Assembly: GCA_036012125.1 (NCBI GenBank)
Contig: DASCOS010000004.1
Location: forward strand, 90,094 to 154,093
Source: Vicinamibacterales bacterium
Lineage (GTDB): Bacteria > Acidobacteriota > Vicinamibacteria > Vicinamibacterales > UBA823
Direction of reading: 5' to 3'
DNA: 64,000 nt
Notes under the pieces: model-generated
Told to the model about the DNA's origin: nothing
Seen by the model: only the letters and a program-made list of their open reading frames with translations
The model's database searches: none
Position numbers and translations under genes: made by a program
Shown: positions 1-10,700 of the stretch, piece by piece
Position numbering within the stretch: the first letter of the stretch is position 1
How the letters are laid out: every line of letters begins with the position of its first letter

Positions 1-785
1 ACAACGCGCCGCATCATGAAGATGTGTTCGTCGCCGGGCAACGGATACTTCCATGCTTCTAGTTCGGAATGCCCGACTTGGGTGGACACAAGATACATCT
101 CACCGACGAAGCGGCCGTCATGCTGGAAGGTTGCAATTTTCTCAGAGTCTGGTGACCAGAGGACCACTGGTTGATCGCGTCGGACCCATCCCGCATTGTT
201 GGTTGCGTAGCCGTAATGTTCAATACCATCAGTCGTGAGTTGTGTCTCTCTGCCAGAGGTCAAGTCACGCATCCAGAGATTATGCTCTCGGATAAATGCT
301 GCTCTCTGTCCATCGGGGGCAACAACGGCGTTCCGTAAGTTCTGCGCATCTAGGCGCGCTACCTCGTGGCAGGCATATGTCTCGATGATGCAGGTGTACT
401 GCCGCTCTTGGTGGCCAAACGTGATTGACGCACCGTCATCTGAAAATCTCGCTTGAGCAGGTAAGTTGAAAGCACTGTAATCCGTATTGACTGCAGCCGA
501 GAGTGCCGCTGCCATGTTGGCATGGTCGAAGGCACGCGCCCGCACGCCCTCCTCGGGATCGGCCATCACGAATTCCCGACCCTCTGGAATCCGATTCTGG
601 TAGACGAGCCTGTCGCTAGTCAGCCAGGCCGGACTGGTCATAACGCCCGAAACGAGTGAGTCAGTCTGACCACTCAGAAAGCTTTCGGCACGAGTGTAGT
701 CTTCAGCGGTCACGACGGGCTGCGCTTCGACGAGCGCCGGCATCAAAGCGGTGAAGACTGATAGCAATAAGAGCGTAATCCGCAT
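1..785 (-). CDS. S9 family peptidase (DPP IV-like), 3' part beyond the window
   Basis: This is the N-terminal ~261 residues of an exported serine peptidase of the DPP IV/S9B type; the catalytic alpha/beta-hydrolase domain lies outside the window. I translated it from the complement. It starts at ATG 785 behind a good ribosome site (AAGGGGAG), has a signal peptide ending near VEAQP, then beta-propeller sequence with WSPDSEKIATFQHD followed by a run ending LPGDEH, which is typical of the DPP IV N-terminal domain. Such enzymes cleave dipeptides after proline or alanine in the periplasm. The family call is firm; the exact specificity cannot be judged without the missing domain. Confidence 0.8.
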   Translation of the reverse strand, partial: MRITLLLLSVFTALMPALVEAQPVVTAEDYTRAESFLSGQTDSLVSGVMTSPAWLTSDRLVYQNRIPEGREFVMADPEEGVRARAFDHANMAAALSAAVNTDYSAFNLPAQARFSDDGASITFGHQERQYTCIIETYACHEVARLDAQNLRNAVVAPDGQRAAFIREHNLWMRDLTSGRETQLTTDGIEHYGYATNNAGWVRRDQPVVLWSPDSEKIATFQHDGRFVGEMYLVSTQVGHSELEAWKYPLPGDEHIFMMRRV

Positions 786-1145
786 GCCACTCCCCTTGAT
801 GGTAATGATGAGGAAAAGAAAATGATGCTCACGCCAACCAAGCTACCGTGGCAGTCTACGACTGCATCTCCCAAGATGACAAGGGATAGAAGACAATGTT
901 TCGCTAGGGTCCGTGACCGCAGCTATTTAGGCGGCTGGCGGGGGGGGGCAAAGACCAAGCCTCTGTCGCCAGAACTAACTGACAAAAGGGACGTTCCAGC
1001 CGAGAATGCTTTCCGAAAGCCTAATCCAGTGAGGCGCCCTCGTTCCCAGCTATAATTCTTGTCTTCGATGACGACGCCAAACCTGTCGTGTTGCGGTCTA
1101 TGGGATGGGGTCGCTGTGGTCCAGTTGTCAGGGGAGGGTTAGCAC
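786..1145. other. Intergenic region between divergent genes
   Basis: About 360 bases between the divergently transcribed peptidase and PQQ dehydrogenase genes. It must hold both promoters, but I see no convincing -35/-10 pair. It contains a run of nine G at 940-948. The short plus-strand reading frame at 822-1055 has no ribosome site and an arginine/proline-rich translation, so I do not treat it as a gene. Confidence 0.5.
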
Positions 1146-3134
1146 GTGTCACAGTATTCGCGTAACAACGTCAGCCTTTTACTCTTCAGCGGTCTGTGCT
1201 GTGTGACTGTGTCACTAAGTGCACAGACGGTGATTCCTGACACTGAATGGCGCACCTACGGCGGCAACCTCGCAAGTACCCGCTATTCGTCACTTGATCA
1301 GGTCACTGCTCAAAACTTTGGTGACTTGGAACTAGCGTGGACCTTCCAGACCGACAGCTTCGGCCCGCGGCCGGAGTCGAACTACCAAGTCACTCCGCTC
1401 ATGGTGGGTGGCGTGATTTACACAACCGCGGGTTCACGCCGAGCGCTTGCTGCGCTGGATGCGAGGACCGGGGAACTGCTGTGGATGCATCGCCTTGACG
1501 AGGGCGAACGAGGTCAGCAGGCTCCTCGTCGGCTTTCGGGACGCGGGCTCGCTTTTTGGGACGATGGTGCAGCGGGTCGAATCCTCTATGTCACGCCTGG
1601 GTACCATCTCGTTGCACTCGATGCGTCAACCGGTGACCAAGTTCCGAACTTTGGTTTGGACGGCATCGTTGATTTAAAGCGAGACCTTGACCAGGAGATT
1701 GATCCTGTCACGGGCGAGGTTGGCTTACACGCGGCTCCGGTTGTTGCTGGCAATACGATCATCATTGGCGCTGCGCACGCGGTAGGCAGCGCGCCGGTCA
1801 GCCGGGAGAATGTCAAGGGATACGTACGCGGCTACGACGTCCGCACTGGGGAGCGGAAGTGGATCTTTCATACGATCCCGCAGCCAGGCGAGTACGGTCA
1901 CGAGACTTGGTTAAATGAGTCCTGGCGCTACACTGGTAATACGGGCTTGTGGGGGCAAGTAACCGTTGACCTTGACCTGGGCTTAGCCTATCTGCCGCTT
2001 GAGATGCCGACAGGTGATTACTACGGTGGGCACCGGCTGGGTGACAATCTCTTCGGTGATAGTTTGGTAGCGGTCGATCTTGAGACCGGAGAACGCGTGT
2101 GGCACTACCAGACTGTACATCACGATGTCTGGGATTTTGACCTTCCATGTGCGCCTATCCTTGCTGACATTACAGTTGACGGCCGTGCCATAAAGGCGAT
2201 CGTTCAGCCGACGAAGCAGGGTTTTCTGTTCGTCTTCGACCGCGTAACAGGGGAACCGGTCTGGCCGATTGAAGAGCGTCCGGTCCCTCCCTCGGACGTG
2301 CCTGGTGAAGTGCTGGCGCCGACTCAGCCCTATCCGACGAAGCCACCCCCTTTCGACCGTCAGGGGATTGGCCCAAACGATCTAATTGACTTCACACCTG
2401 CGCTTCGAGCCGAGGCACTCGAAGTTGCCTCACGATACCGTCTCGGACCTCTTTACACCCCTCCATCGGTTGCGACAGCCGACGGCACCTACGGAACCCT
2501 GATGATTCCATCGGCTACTGGTGGGCCCAACTGGCCAGGCGGTGCTTTAGACCCGGAAACCGGAATTTTCTACATCTATTCAAAGACGCAGGTCGTGTCG
2601 CTCGGTCTTGTCAACAATCCCGAGCGATCGGATATGGATTTCATTCGTGGCCGTCCGGCGGGCGTCAACGCTGCGCGGGCGGCGTTGAGCGTCTCTGGTC
2701 TGCCGTTGGTGAAACCGCCGTGGGGACGGATTACGGCGATTGATCTCAATGCTGGAGAGCTTCTCTGGCAAGTCGCACACGGCGAGACGGCGGACCGTGT
2801 ACGTGACCATCCGGCGCTTCAGGATTTTGACATCCCGCGTACTGGTCGCGTCGGGCGGGTTGGAACACTCGTGACCAAGACGCTTGTCATTGCGGGTGAC
2901 GGCGGGGTGTTTACTTCAGCCGACGAGCGCCAGGGCGCGCGGCTCCGGGCTTACGACAAAATGACCGGTCAGGAGATTGACGCAGTGTTTCTGCCATCCT
3001 CACAGACCGGATCTCCGATGACCTACAGCATTGACGGTGTCCAGTACATCGTTGTCGCTGTGGGCGGTGGCACCTACGCTGGAGAGTTACTCGCGTATCG
3101 ACTGCCTGAGTCAGAAGACAACGGAGGAGCTTAG
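1146..3134 (+). CDS. PQQ-dependent dehydrogenase (quinoprotein, membrane/periplasmic)
   Basis: A 662-residue quinoprotein of the glucose/ethanol dehydrogenase superfamily that would oxidise an alcohol or sugar in the periplasm with pyrroloquinoline quinone. A signal peptide (about residues 1-26, ending LSAQT) precedes an eight-blade propeller: an opening W-x-x-Y-G-G-N-x-x-x-T-R-Y-S motif and repeated D-x-x-T-G-E-x-x-W propeller signatures (for example LDARTGELLW, VDLETGERVW). Translation starts at GTG 1146 with GGGGAGG just upstream. No C-terminal haem c motif (CxxCH) is present, so electrons must leave through a separate partner. It is monocistronic and faces the convergent symporter gene. 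Substrate unknown. Confidence 0.88.
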   Translation: MSQYSRNNVSLLLFSGLCCVTVSLSAQTVIPDTEWRTYGGNLASTRYSSLDQVTAQNFGDLELAWTFQTDSFGPRPESNYQVTPLMVGGVIYTTAGSRRALAALDARTGELLWMHRLDEGERGQQAPRRLSGRGLAFWDDGAAGRILYVTPGYHLVALDASTGDQVPNFGLDGIVDLKRDLDQEIDPVTGEVGLHAAPVVAGNTIIIGAAHAVGSAPVSRENVKGYVRGYDVRTGERKWIFHTIPQPGEYGHETWLNESWRYTGNTGLWGQVTVDLDLGLAYLPLEMPTGDYYGGHRLGDNLFGDSLVAVDLETGERVWHYQTVHHDVWDFDLPCAPILADITVDGRAIKAIVQPTKQGFLFVFDRVTGEPVWPIEERPVPPSDVPGEVLAPTQPYPTKPPPFDRQGIGPNDLIDFTPALRAEALEVASRYRLGPLYTPPSVATADGTYGTLMIPSATGGPNWPGGALDPETGIFYIYSKTQVVSLGLVNNPERSDMDFIRGRPAGVNAARAALSVSGLPLVKPPWGRITAIDLNAGELLWQVAHGETADRVRDHPALQDFDIPRTGRVGRVGTLVTKTLVIAGDGGVFTSADERQGARLRAYDKMTGQEIDAVFLPSSQTGSPMTYSIDGVQYIVVAVGGGTYAGELLAYRLPESEDNGGA

Positions 3135-3166
3135 GTAGTGCTGCTGCGTGGACCCATTAAGCTGGG

Positions 3167-4537
3167 CTATTCGATAAAACCAGAGATTAAGATTACAAGA
3201 ACTGCGGCCGGCGCGACGTAACGCATTAGTATCTGCCAGACCGTAAAGAAAACGTCGTGTTTCATTGCTAACTCCTGCTGAAACGCGTTTCCCGCGATAA
3301 CCCATCCCGAGAATAGTGCAATCAGTAGTGCGTTAATTGGTAGCAAGACCGACGCTGTTACAAAATCGAACACTTCAAAGAACGACATTTCCGCCATCGC
3401 GCCGATGAAGCTGAGCGGTCTAATATCTGCCAACACATTGTCAGACAATGCGGGAAGGAAGCCGACTATCCAAATTGAACTGCCGGCCACAATAGCCAGT
3501 GTACGCCGTGAAGTCTGCCACCGTTCCTCCAGGCACGACACGATCGGCTCAAGCATGCCGAGCGTCGTTGTGTAGGCTGCGAGCGACAGTAGCAGGAAGA
3601 ACAGCACGCCGATTGCATGTCCTAGGCCCATTCCGCCGAAGGCAACTGGCATCGTGACAAACACGAGTCCTGGACCCTCAGCTGGATTCAGATTTGAGGC
3701 GAAGACAATTGGAAAGATCACAAGGCCGGCCAGTAGTGCGATGGCTGTATCGACTGCACCAATCACGAACGCCGCGTGGGGAACCGAGACTTCTCTGGGA
3801 AGATAAGCACCATAGGTCATCATAAAGCCAACACCCACGCCGACTGAGAAGAATGCCTGACCGAGCGCGAGCAGCAGCGACGTGCCAGTGAGTTGCGAGA
3901 AGTCGGGTGTGAAGAGAAAAGCTAAGGCAGCGGTAACATCGGCCGCGAAGACGTTGTAAACGATCATGATCAGCATGATGAACACGAGGCTGGGCATCAT
4001 GACCCTCGTGGCACGCTCGATGCCGCGATGGAGACCACTCCCGACGACCACAGCGGTGAGTCCGATCACGACGCCTTGCAGGAACACAGTGAGCCACGGT
4101 GAGGCCGCTAGGTCTTGAAACAGACGCTGCGAATCGGCAGCACCCATGCTGTTGAAAGTATTCCGTACGGCCTCGACTGTGTAGTACAGGGACCAGCCGG
4201 CGACGATGCTGTAATAGGTAAAGCCGAGAAAAGGAACCAATAAACTAACGACACCGATTATCTGCCACCCTGCGTGGGCGCCCTGTTCTCGGATGATCGT
4301 CTTGGCCGAACCGATGGGACTTCGGTGTCCCATGCGCCCCAGTGCCAACTCGGCCGTGATCACAGGGACTCCGATGAGAAAGGCAAAGGCGAGATAAACC
4401 AAGACGAACGCCGCACCGCCGTTTTCACCAGCGAGAAACGGGAACCGCCAGATGTTCCCTAAGCCGACCGCCGCGCCCGTGGTAGCGAGTATGAACGACC
4501 CGCGCGAAGACCAACGTTTACGACCAGGTTCCACCAT
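3167..4537 (-). CDS. Sodium-dependent transporter, NSS/SNF family
   Basis: A 456-residue integral membrane protein of the neurotransmitter:sodium symporter family (LeuT fold), importing an amino acid or similar solute with Na+. The N-terminal TM1 signature is clear: LATTGAAVGLGNIWRFP followed by ENGGAAF, which forms part of the Na+ and substrate sites. About eleven to twelve hydrophobic segments follow. It is the last gene of a minus-strand operon after the polyferredoxin (10-base gap) and the FMN-binding protein, which hints that it is co-expressed with a membrane redox module, perhaps one coupled to Na+ gradients. No substrate can be assigned. Confidence 0.9.
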   Translation of the reverse strand: MVEPGRKRWSSRGSFILATTGAAVGLGNIWRFPFLAGENGGAAFVLVYLAFAFLIGVPVITAELALGRMGHRSPIGSAKTIIREQGAHAGWQIIGVVSLLVPFLGFTYYSIVAGWSLYYTVEAVRNTFNSMGAADSQRLFQDLAASPWLTVFLQGVVIGLTAVVVGSGLHRGIERATRVMMPSLVFIMLIMIVYNVFAADVTAALAFLFTPDFSQLTGTSLLLALGQAFFSVGVGVGFMMTYGAYLPREVSVPHAAFVIGAVDTAIALLAGLVIFPIVFASNLNPAEGPGLVFVTMPVAFGGMGLGHAIGVLFFLLLSLAAYTTTLGMLEPIVSCLEERWQTSRRTLAIVAGSSIWIVGFLPALSDNVLADIRPLSFIGAMAEMSFFEVFDFVTASVLLPINALLIALFSGWVIAGNAFQQELAMKHDVFFTVWQILMRYVAPAAVLVILISGFIE

Positions 4538-4547
4538 ACTGCTTGGG

Positions 4548-5531
4548 TTAGGAGGAGGTTATTATCTGGGCTCGCGGTTTTTTCTGTAGCACGATCCAGT
4601 GCACACACTTCTTCTGGTCGTGGTAGATACGTTCGCAGTCGTCGCAGCGGACACACTCGGCAACCGAGATCTTTGGTCCGTCAATTGCGCCCCACTCACA
4701 GGCTTTCTCGCAGATCTTACAAGTCTGACATTCACCCCAACGCCTAATCCGAAACACGGTGAAGTTCGAAATGAGGCCAAGCGCTGCGCCGACTGAGCAC
4801 AAATACCGACAATAGAGATTACGGACGAAAACCGTGGCTACTAGAAGAATAGCGACAAGCGTCCACATAACCGCGTTGCCATTTAGCGTGAACATCCAGA
4901 ACGGCTCGACATACCGATAGATGAGGAAATCACCTGTGCCGAGGAAGTAGACCAACACCCCGCCGAGGATGCCGTACTTGAGATAAGCCAGCCGTCGGTC
5001 GAGCCACGCTGGTGGATCGATGCGAAGCCGCGACGGCAGAAGGCGATCAAGCACTTGGGTGAGTGCCCCGAATGCGCAAATCCGTCCGCAGTAGAGCCGC
5101 CCCCAGAGCACGGTCGATACCACCGTGAAGCCGATAAGCAGGTACCACGGGATGCTATGCCTGAACCCAGGAAGATTGCCTTGAAGAATCGCGAAAATGT
5201 TAACGATCGAGACGAGGTTTGATTTGTATAAACCAAGATATGCAATCGACATAGCAAACGAGATGTATTTGAGGGCGACACTCTTCCTTGCAAAGCTGAA
5301 AAACGCAAAACCGAGCACGGCCACGATCCCGATAATGTCCGCGACCTCGCTCGAGTTAAGCGAGGCCATCGACTCTTCGACTTCATCTTCCTCCAACAAT
5401 GCGTCGAGGTCTTCGAGAGAGAGGGTGGGCTGACCGGTCTCGACGGCTTGGGATGGTGGTTCCGCGCGGACCGGCACAAAGCCTAGGCAACTGGCCATCG
5501 CGCAGGCTGCGACGATCTTGGCAACGGTCAC
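4548..5531 (-). CDS. Membrane 4Fe-4S polyferredoxin, NosR/NapH-like
   Basis: A 327-residue membrane protein with an export signal, several transmembrane segments and cysteine motifs of the NosR/NapH/RdxA type. Two membrane-loop motifs, CGRICAFGALTQ and CRYLCSVGAALG, match the paired C-x3-C-x-x-G sites of that family. A C-terminal ferredoxin-like cluster (CQTCKICEKACEWGAI, then CVRCDDC) should bind two 4Fe-4S centres. It overlaps the upstream FMN-binding gene by four bases, so the pair resembles NosR split into its flavin and iron-sulfur halves. Likely role: electron transfer across the cytoplasmic membrane. There are no nos, nap or rnf genes nearby, so the acceptor is unknown. Confidence 0.85.
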   Translation of the reverse strand: MTVAKIVAACAMASCLGFVPVRAEPPSQAVETGQPTLSLEDLDALLEEDEVEESMASLNSSEVADIIGIVAVLGFAFFSFARKSVALKYISFAMSIAYLGLYKSNLVSIVNIFAILQGNLPGFRHSIPWYLLIGFTVVSTVLWGRLYCGRICAFGALTQVLDRLLPSRLRIDPPAWLDRRLAYLKYGILGGVLVYFLGTGDFLIYRYVEPFWMFTLNGNAVMWTLVAILLVATVFVRNLYCRYLCSVGAALGLISNFTVFRIRRWGECQTCKICEKACEWGAIDGPKISVAECVRCDDCERIYHDQKKCVHWIVLQKKPRAQIITSS

Positions 5532-6121
5532 GGTTGCGCCTCTAATTGTTCCTTGACGAATTCACGAAACATTCGCCGCGTTGATCGCCGGATGGCGGAT
5601 GTGGCGGCGTTTACCGTAATCGTTGCACCTGAGATGCCATCAACGTCGTCGCCGACCCGTAGCCGTTCGCGGTATCGGCGGTTAGGGAACTGATCTCTGA
5701 AACGCGCTAGATCGATTGACCGATAGCCGTAGGGTTCGTCATGAGTGACGACAGTGACTGCGGTTATGGTGCCGACTGGTCGAAGCCCGACCATGACGAC
5801 GATCTCACTTGCGTATCCCGTAATAACATGTCCGACATCACTGTTGAGATAGGCTAGGCCAACTAGTGTCCCGACGTCGTCGTCTGTGCTATGGGTGTAC
5901 CCGCGGAAGTGTGGATACTCTCCGTCTTTACTAACGAAATGATCAGCTTCCGGCAACACAGTTCTCAGGTGCTCCAAGTACTGCTCAACGCGCGCGCGGT
6001 CGGCCTGCTCATTGCCATAAAGGAAGAGCGTTCCGGGCACACCGAGCGCTAGGAGTGCAATCACCAGTGCCGTAGCGTATTTCCTCGCAATGCGGGAACT
6101 CTTGGTCAAGCTCGCTGACAT
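5528..6121 (-). CDS. FMN-binding domain protein, membrane anchored (RnfG/NqrC/NosR-N type)
   Basis: About 197 residues with one N-terminal transmembrane anchor and a periplasmic FMN-binding domain. The motif VDGISGATIT near the C-terminus fits the D-g-x-(t/s)-(s/g)-A-T flavinylation signature, in which ApbE links FMN to the last threonine. EPYGYRS is a second conserved patch. It is the first gene of the operon and overlaps the polyferredoxin gene by four bases (ATGA), implying coupled translation and a physical complex. A second ATG lies upstream at 6139; neither start has a strong ribosome site. No apbE is present in the window. A related protein is encoded at 58883-59431. Confidence 0.85.
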   Translation of the reverse strand: MSASLTKSSRIARKYATALVIALLALGVPGTLFLYGNEQADRARVEQYLEHLRTVLPEADHFVSKDGEYPHFRGYTHSTDDDVGTLVGLAYLNSDVGHVITGYASEIVVMVGLRPVGTITAVTVVTHDEPYGYRSIDLARFRDQFPNRRYRERLRVGDDVDGISGATITVNAATSAIRRSTRRMFREFVKEQLEAQP

Positions 6122-6318
6122 GGTATCGGGCTCGCACATTCCCGCTGGGATTCTATCTTGCTTGTATCTGATTCAGCTAAAATTGATTGCCGTGAGAGGC
6201 CCAAATGTCAGCGATGAAAATCAAGGGGCAAGCCTAGATCGGTTGAAGTAAAACATTCCGTCTACCGGACCGAAAGTTTCACTACTGGTAGATAATGTTG
6301 GACCTTAAGGAAACTTCG

Positions 6319-7605
6319 ATGCTGATCGACCAAGAGTTAATAACTGAGCAGAACACTGAACTCGAACCCGAACTGTTTTCAGACTTTGAACACCTTGGTG
6401 CGTATCTAGAACGCCGCGGGGTAGCGATCGACGGAGTTGTGCAGCGTGTGCGAGCTTTTACCGTAGCAATTCCCACCTGGGGCGTTAGCACGGGTGGCAC
6501 ACGATTCTCGCGATTTCCAATGCCGGGCGAACCGCGCAACATCTTCGAGAGACTCGAAGATTGCGCTGTGGTACAACAACTCGGGCGAGCGACGCCGAGA
6601 GTCTCACCACACATGCCGTGGGACCACGTGGATGATATCCACGCCCTACGCCTGCACGCTGAAGCACTCGGCCTGGGATTCGATGCTGTTAACTCCAACA
6701 CCTTTCAAGACCAACTTGGGCAGGACCACTCATACAAGTACGGTAGTCTGACGCATACCGATCCGGCGGTGCGCGCGCAAGCGATCACGCACAACCTTGA
6801 GTGTATTGCGATCGGCGAACAGCTCGGGTCAACGGCGCTCACAGTTTGGATCGCTGACGGCGCGAATTTTCCTGGCCAGCAGCACTTTGCCTTGGCGCTT
6901 GATCGCTATCTTGGGTCGATGCGTGAGATCTACGCGCAGCTGCCTGAGGGCTGGAAAGTGTTTCTTGAGCACAAACTCTATGAACCGGCTCTTTACGCAA
7001 CAGTCATTGCGGATTGGGGCACGAGCTATTTCTGTGCCGAGTCGCTGGGGCCGAAAGCGCAATGTTTGGTCGACCTCGGGCACCACGCACCGACGACCAA
7101 CGTTGAAATGATCGTCGCCCGCCTAATCCAATTAGGAAAGCTGGGCGGATTTCACTTTAACGACTCAAAGTACGGTGATGACGATCTCGATACAGGCGCT
7201 ATCGACCCGTTTCGCATCTTCCTCGTGTTCAATGAGTTGATCGACGCTGAGGTGCGACAAGTCGATGGGTTCGCTCCAGCCTATATGCTTGATCAATCGC
7301 ATAACGTAACTGATCCGATTGAAAGCTTGATCGAAAGTACAGCCGCAGTACAACGCGCCCTGGCGCAGGCACTGGTAGTTAACCGTGAAGCGCTAGCGGT
7401 CGCGCAGGAGACAAACGATGCGCTCGGTGCTGCTCGGCTATTGCGGGAGGCGACCCAGATCAATGTTGAGCCTATCGTCCAAAGAGCTCGGCTAGATGCA
7501 GGCGGTGCAATCGACCCTGTCACGGTCTATCGTGCATCGACTTACCGGAAGGACAAAGTAACCACGCGCCCGGCGGAGCGCGGCGGCCATTCTGGCATCG
7601 TGTGA
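6319..7605 (+). CDS. rhaI: L-rhamnose isomerase, Pseudomonas stutzeri-type
   Basis: A 428-residue TIM-barrel isomerase that interconverts L-rhamnose and L-rhamnulose (this family also takes other aldoses such as D-allose). Key blocks of the P. stutzeri-type enzyme are present: SWG-like PTWGVSTGGTRF, MPWDHVD-like PHMPWDHVD, FLEHKLYEPA, LVDLGHHAP, GFHFNDSKYGDDDL and DQSHNVTDP. Metal ligands are E217, D252, H279 and D325, each two residues below the P. stutzeri numbering as I remember it. I chose ATG 6319 because AAGGAA sits six bases upstream; ATG 6295 would add eight residues. No other rhamnose genes are adjacent. Confidence 0.93.
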   Translation: MLIDQELITEQNTELEPELFSDFEHLGAYLERRGVAIDGVVQRVRAFTVAIPTWGVSTGGTRFSRFPMPGEPRNIFERLEDCAVVQQLGRATPRVSPHMPWDHVDDIHALRLHAEALGLGFDAVNSNTFQDQLGQDHSYKYGSLTHTDPAVRAQAITHNLECIAIGEQLGSTALTVWIADGANFPGQQHFALALDRYLGSMREIYAQLPEGWKVFLEHKLYEPALYATVIADWGTSYFCAESLGPKAQCLVDLGHHAPTTNVEMIVARLIQLGKLGGFHFNDSKYGDDDLDTGAIDPFRIFLVFNELIDAEVRQVDGFAPAYMLDQSHNVTDPIESLIESTAAVQRALAQALVVNREALAVAQETNDALGAARLLREATQINVEPIVQRARLDAGGAIDPVTVYRASTYRKDKVTTRPAERGGHSGIV

Positions 7606-7790
7606 TGCCATGTCTGAGCCGGCTCTTTGTTACAGGCACGTTGTTCGTGCGCGGCCGGAAACAGCGACGATCGTCAAGGTGATGATAAGGGCTTGGAGGC
7701 CAGGTCGAGTGCCTATTTATTCGTCACCGATCGGCACTAAGCGTAAGATGTAGTTACCGCGGTATGGGAATGTTTCTAGAGGGGGTCCCA

Positions 7791-10700
7791 ATGACGAAGT
7801 TGGTCGAACGGATGAAGACGCGCGTTTTTGCCTGCCTAGTGACGCTTGCACCTATTTTTTTTTTCGCCGGAACAGCGACGGGCCAGGATATATCACCCGA
7901 TCATTACGAGGGCCTTCGCTACCGGCATATCGGTCCGGTCGGAAACCGAATTGCTTCAGTGGCTGGGGTTTCGGGCAACCCAAACATTTATTACGTTGGC
8001 GCCGCGTCGGGTGGCGTCTGGAAGACTGTAGATGGTGGTCTGTTCTGGGAACCGGTGTTTGATGACCATCCATCCCACGCGATTGGCGCGCTGGCGGTTG
8101 CGGCCTCCGACCCTGAAATCGTCTGGGTTGGGACGGGCGAACCACACATCCGGTCGAATGTGACGATCGGTGATGGAGTGTGGAAGTCAACCGACGGCGG
8201 TAGCACGTGGAGCAACATGGGGCTCGGCGCAACCGGTCGGATTTCTCGCGTTCTCATTCATCCATCGGACCCGAACATCGTCTATGTCGGGGCTCTGGGC
8301 CACGCGCACGCCTCGCAACCTGAGCGCGGGGTGTATCGGACCATGGATGGCGGTGAGACTTGGGAGCACATCCTTTTTGTAGATGAGAATACTGGTGCCT
8401 CAAGTGTTGAGATGGATCCAAACAACCCCAGAATCCTATATGCAGGGATGTGGCACGTTATCTTTAACACCTGGGGTCGCGAAAGCGGCGGGCCTGGTAG
8501 CGGATTGTTCGTGTCACGCGATGCGGGTGATACCTGGAGAAAACTTGAGGGCAATGGTTTACCTCTCCGAACCATCGGGAAAGTTGATGTCTGCCTGACG
8601 CCGGCCGACTCCAACCGAATCTACGCGCTTATTGAGACTGGTGATGGGGTGCCACTAAATGGCGAGGAGACTGATAACGGTGAATTGTGGCGCTCGGATG
8701 ATGGGGCCAAGACCTGGCAGCTTGTGACCTACGACCAGAATTTCGGTGGTCGGACCGCCTACTACAACAACTGTGCCGTCGCCCCAGACGATCCTGACGA
8801 AGCGTATTTCCTAACTGCGCCGCTCGTAAAGTCGATTGACGGGGGGCAGACTGGCGTTGTTCAAAATGGCCGGCGGCGCCCGGGCGGCGATAACCACGAC
8901 ATCTGGATTGATCCGACCAACGGCGACAGGATGATCATCGGTAATGACGGTGGTCTCGCTATTTCAGAGAACCGAGGTGCGACTTGGCTGCGGGTGAATC
9001 TGCCGATTGCTCAGATGTACCACGTGACGACCGACACGAAAGTGCCCTACAACGTCTACGGTAATCGGCAGGACGGACCATCCTTTCGTGGGCCGAGCAA
9101 CAGTCGAACCGGGGGCTTCGGTGGTAGCCGCATTCCGCGTGGCATGTGGCACTCAGTCGGTGGAGGGGAGAGCGGTTTTGCAACCCCGGATCCGGTGGAG
9201 CCGGACATCATTTGGTCATCGGCGTCCGGTTCCGGTGCGGTTGGCGGGATCGTCGTTAGGTTCGACGAGCGCACCCGACAATTCAGGCAAGTTGAGGTGT
9301 GGCCAGAGAGCACGATTGGATGGCCGGCCGAGACACTGCGTTACCGATTCCAGTGGACCTTCCCGCTGCTCATCTCGCCCCACGACCACGACACGATCTA
9401 CGTAACCAGCCAGCATGTGCATCGGACGGTGAACGATGGGCAGAGTTGGGAGGTTATTAGCCCTGATTTAACGACGAATGATAAAAGCAAGCAGGGACTG
9501 TCTGGAGGTCTCACGCCTGACAACATCGGTGTTGAGTACTGCTGTGTTGTTTATGCCTTCGATGAGTCGCCGGCGCAGCCCGGTGTGTTCTACGCCGGGT
9601 CGAACGACGGGCTCGTGCATGTCAGTCGTGACAATGGTCTTAGTTGGCAAGATGTCACGGCGAACATTCCCGACTTGCCGGAGCTTGGTGTTGTTCGGGG
9701 CATTGATGCATCGAAGTGGGATGCTGGCAAGGCGTATCTCGCAGTTGAGTTCCACCAGGTGGGCAACTTTGCACCGTACGTCTACCGTACTGACAATTAC
9801 GGTGAATCGTGGACGAAGATCACTGATGGCATTTCTGACAGCGTCCTCAGCTTTGCACGAAGCATTCAGGAAGACCCGGTGCGCCCGGGCTTGGTGTACT
9901 TAGGTACTGAGAACGCCGTCTATGTTTCGTTCAACGACGGCGACCAGTGGCAGCCGCTGCAAACGAACATGCCAGCCGCGCCGAACTACGGTCTTGTCAT
10001 CCAGGAACACTTCAACGACCTAGTCGTCGGAACCTACGGCCGGGGGTTCTGGATTCTTGACGACCTGTCCCCATTGCAACAACTCACACCGGAGGTGGCT
10101 AGCTCCGAGGCGCACTTATTTGAACCGCGCCCGACCTATCGCCTACATAACATTACGTCACCACAGGCGATGCCGAACGATCCGTCTGACGGTGAGAACC
10201 CACCGTATGGTGCCTCGATCAACTACTGGCTCGGGTCTGATGGTCACGGTGACGTGAGTATTAGAATCGAAAACGACCGCGGCGAAACTGTTCGTATCCT
10301 CGATGGAACTACGCACGAGGGGATCAACCGAGTTTGGTGGGACCTCCGAAGTGAACCGTCAGCAGAGATCAAGCTGCGGACGAAGCCGACCTACGGAGAG
10401 TGGTTGGATCTGGGCGACGAGCGCTGGAGGTCGGGTGGTGGTGAAATCACTATTCTTGAACCACCGGGAACCTACACGGTTGTTCTGGACCTAGACGGCA
10501 GTGAACAGCGCCGGCAGCTTCAGGTTTTGAAAGACCCGAATTCCGAGGGAAGCGAGGACGACATCGCGGAACAAACCGCGCTGCTGTATCAACTACGTGA
10601 CGATCACGAACAGGTGACAGCGGCCATCAACCAACTGGAGTGGCTCCGCCGGCAGCTTTATGACCTGCAGGCGGTTCTGGCCGATGCTCCCGCAGGCCGT

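Noticed and set aside
940..948. Run of nine G as a phase-variation switch
   Set aside because: It is about 200 bases before the nearest start codon and not placed between promoter elements I can see; no support beyond its length.
822..1055. Small plus-strand open frame between divergent genes
   Set aside because: No ribosome site, Arg/Pro/Lys-rich translation without domain, and it lies in the promoter region of two well-supported genes.
3678..4097. 139-residue minus-strand frame and similar long frames inside other genes
   Set aside because: Overlaps the symporter gene in another frame with Arg/His/Cys-rich translation; a shadow of high-GC coding sequence.
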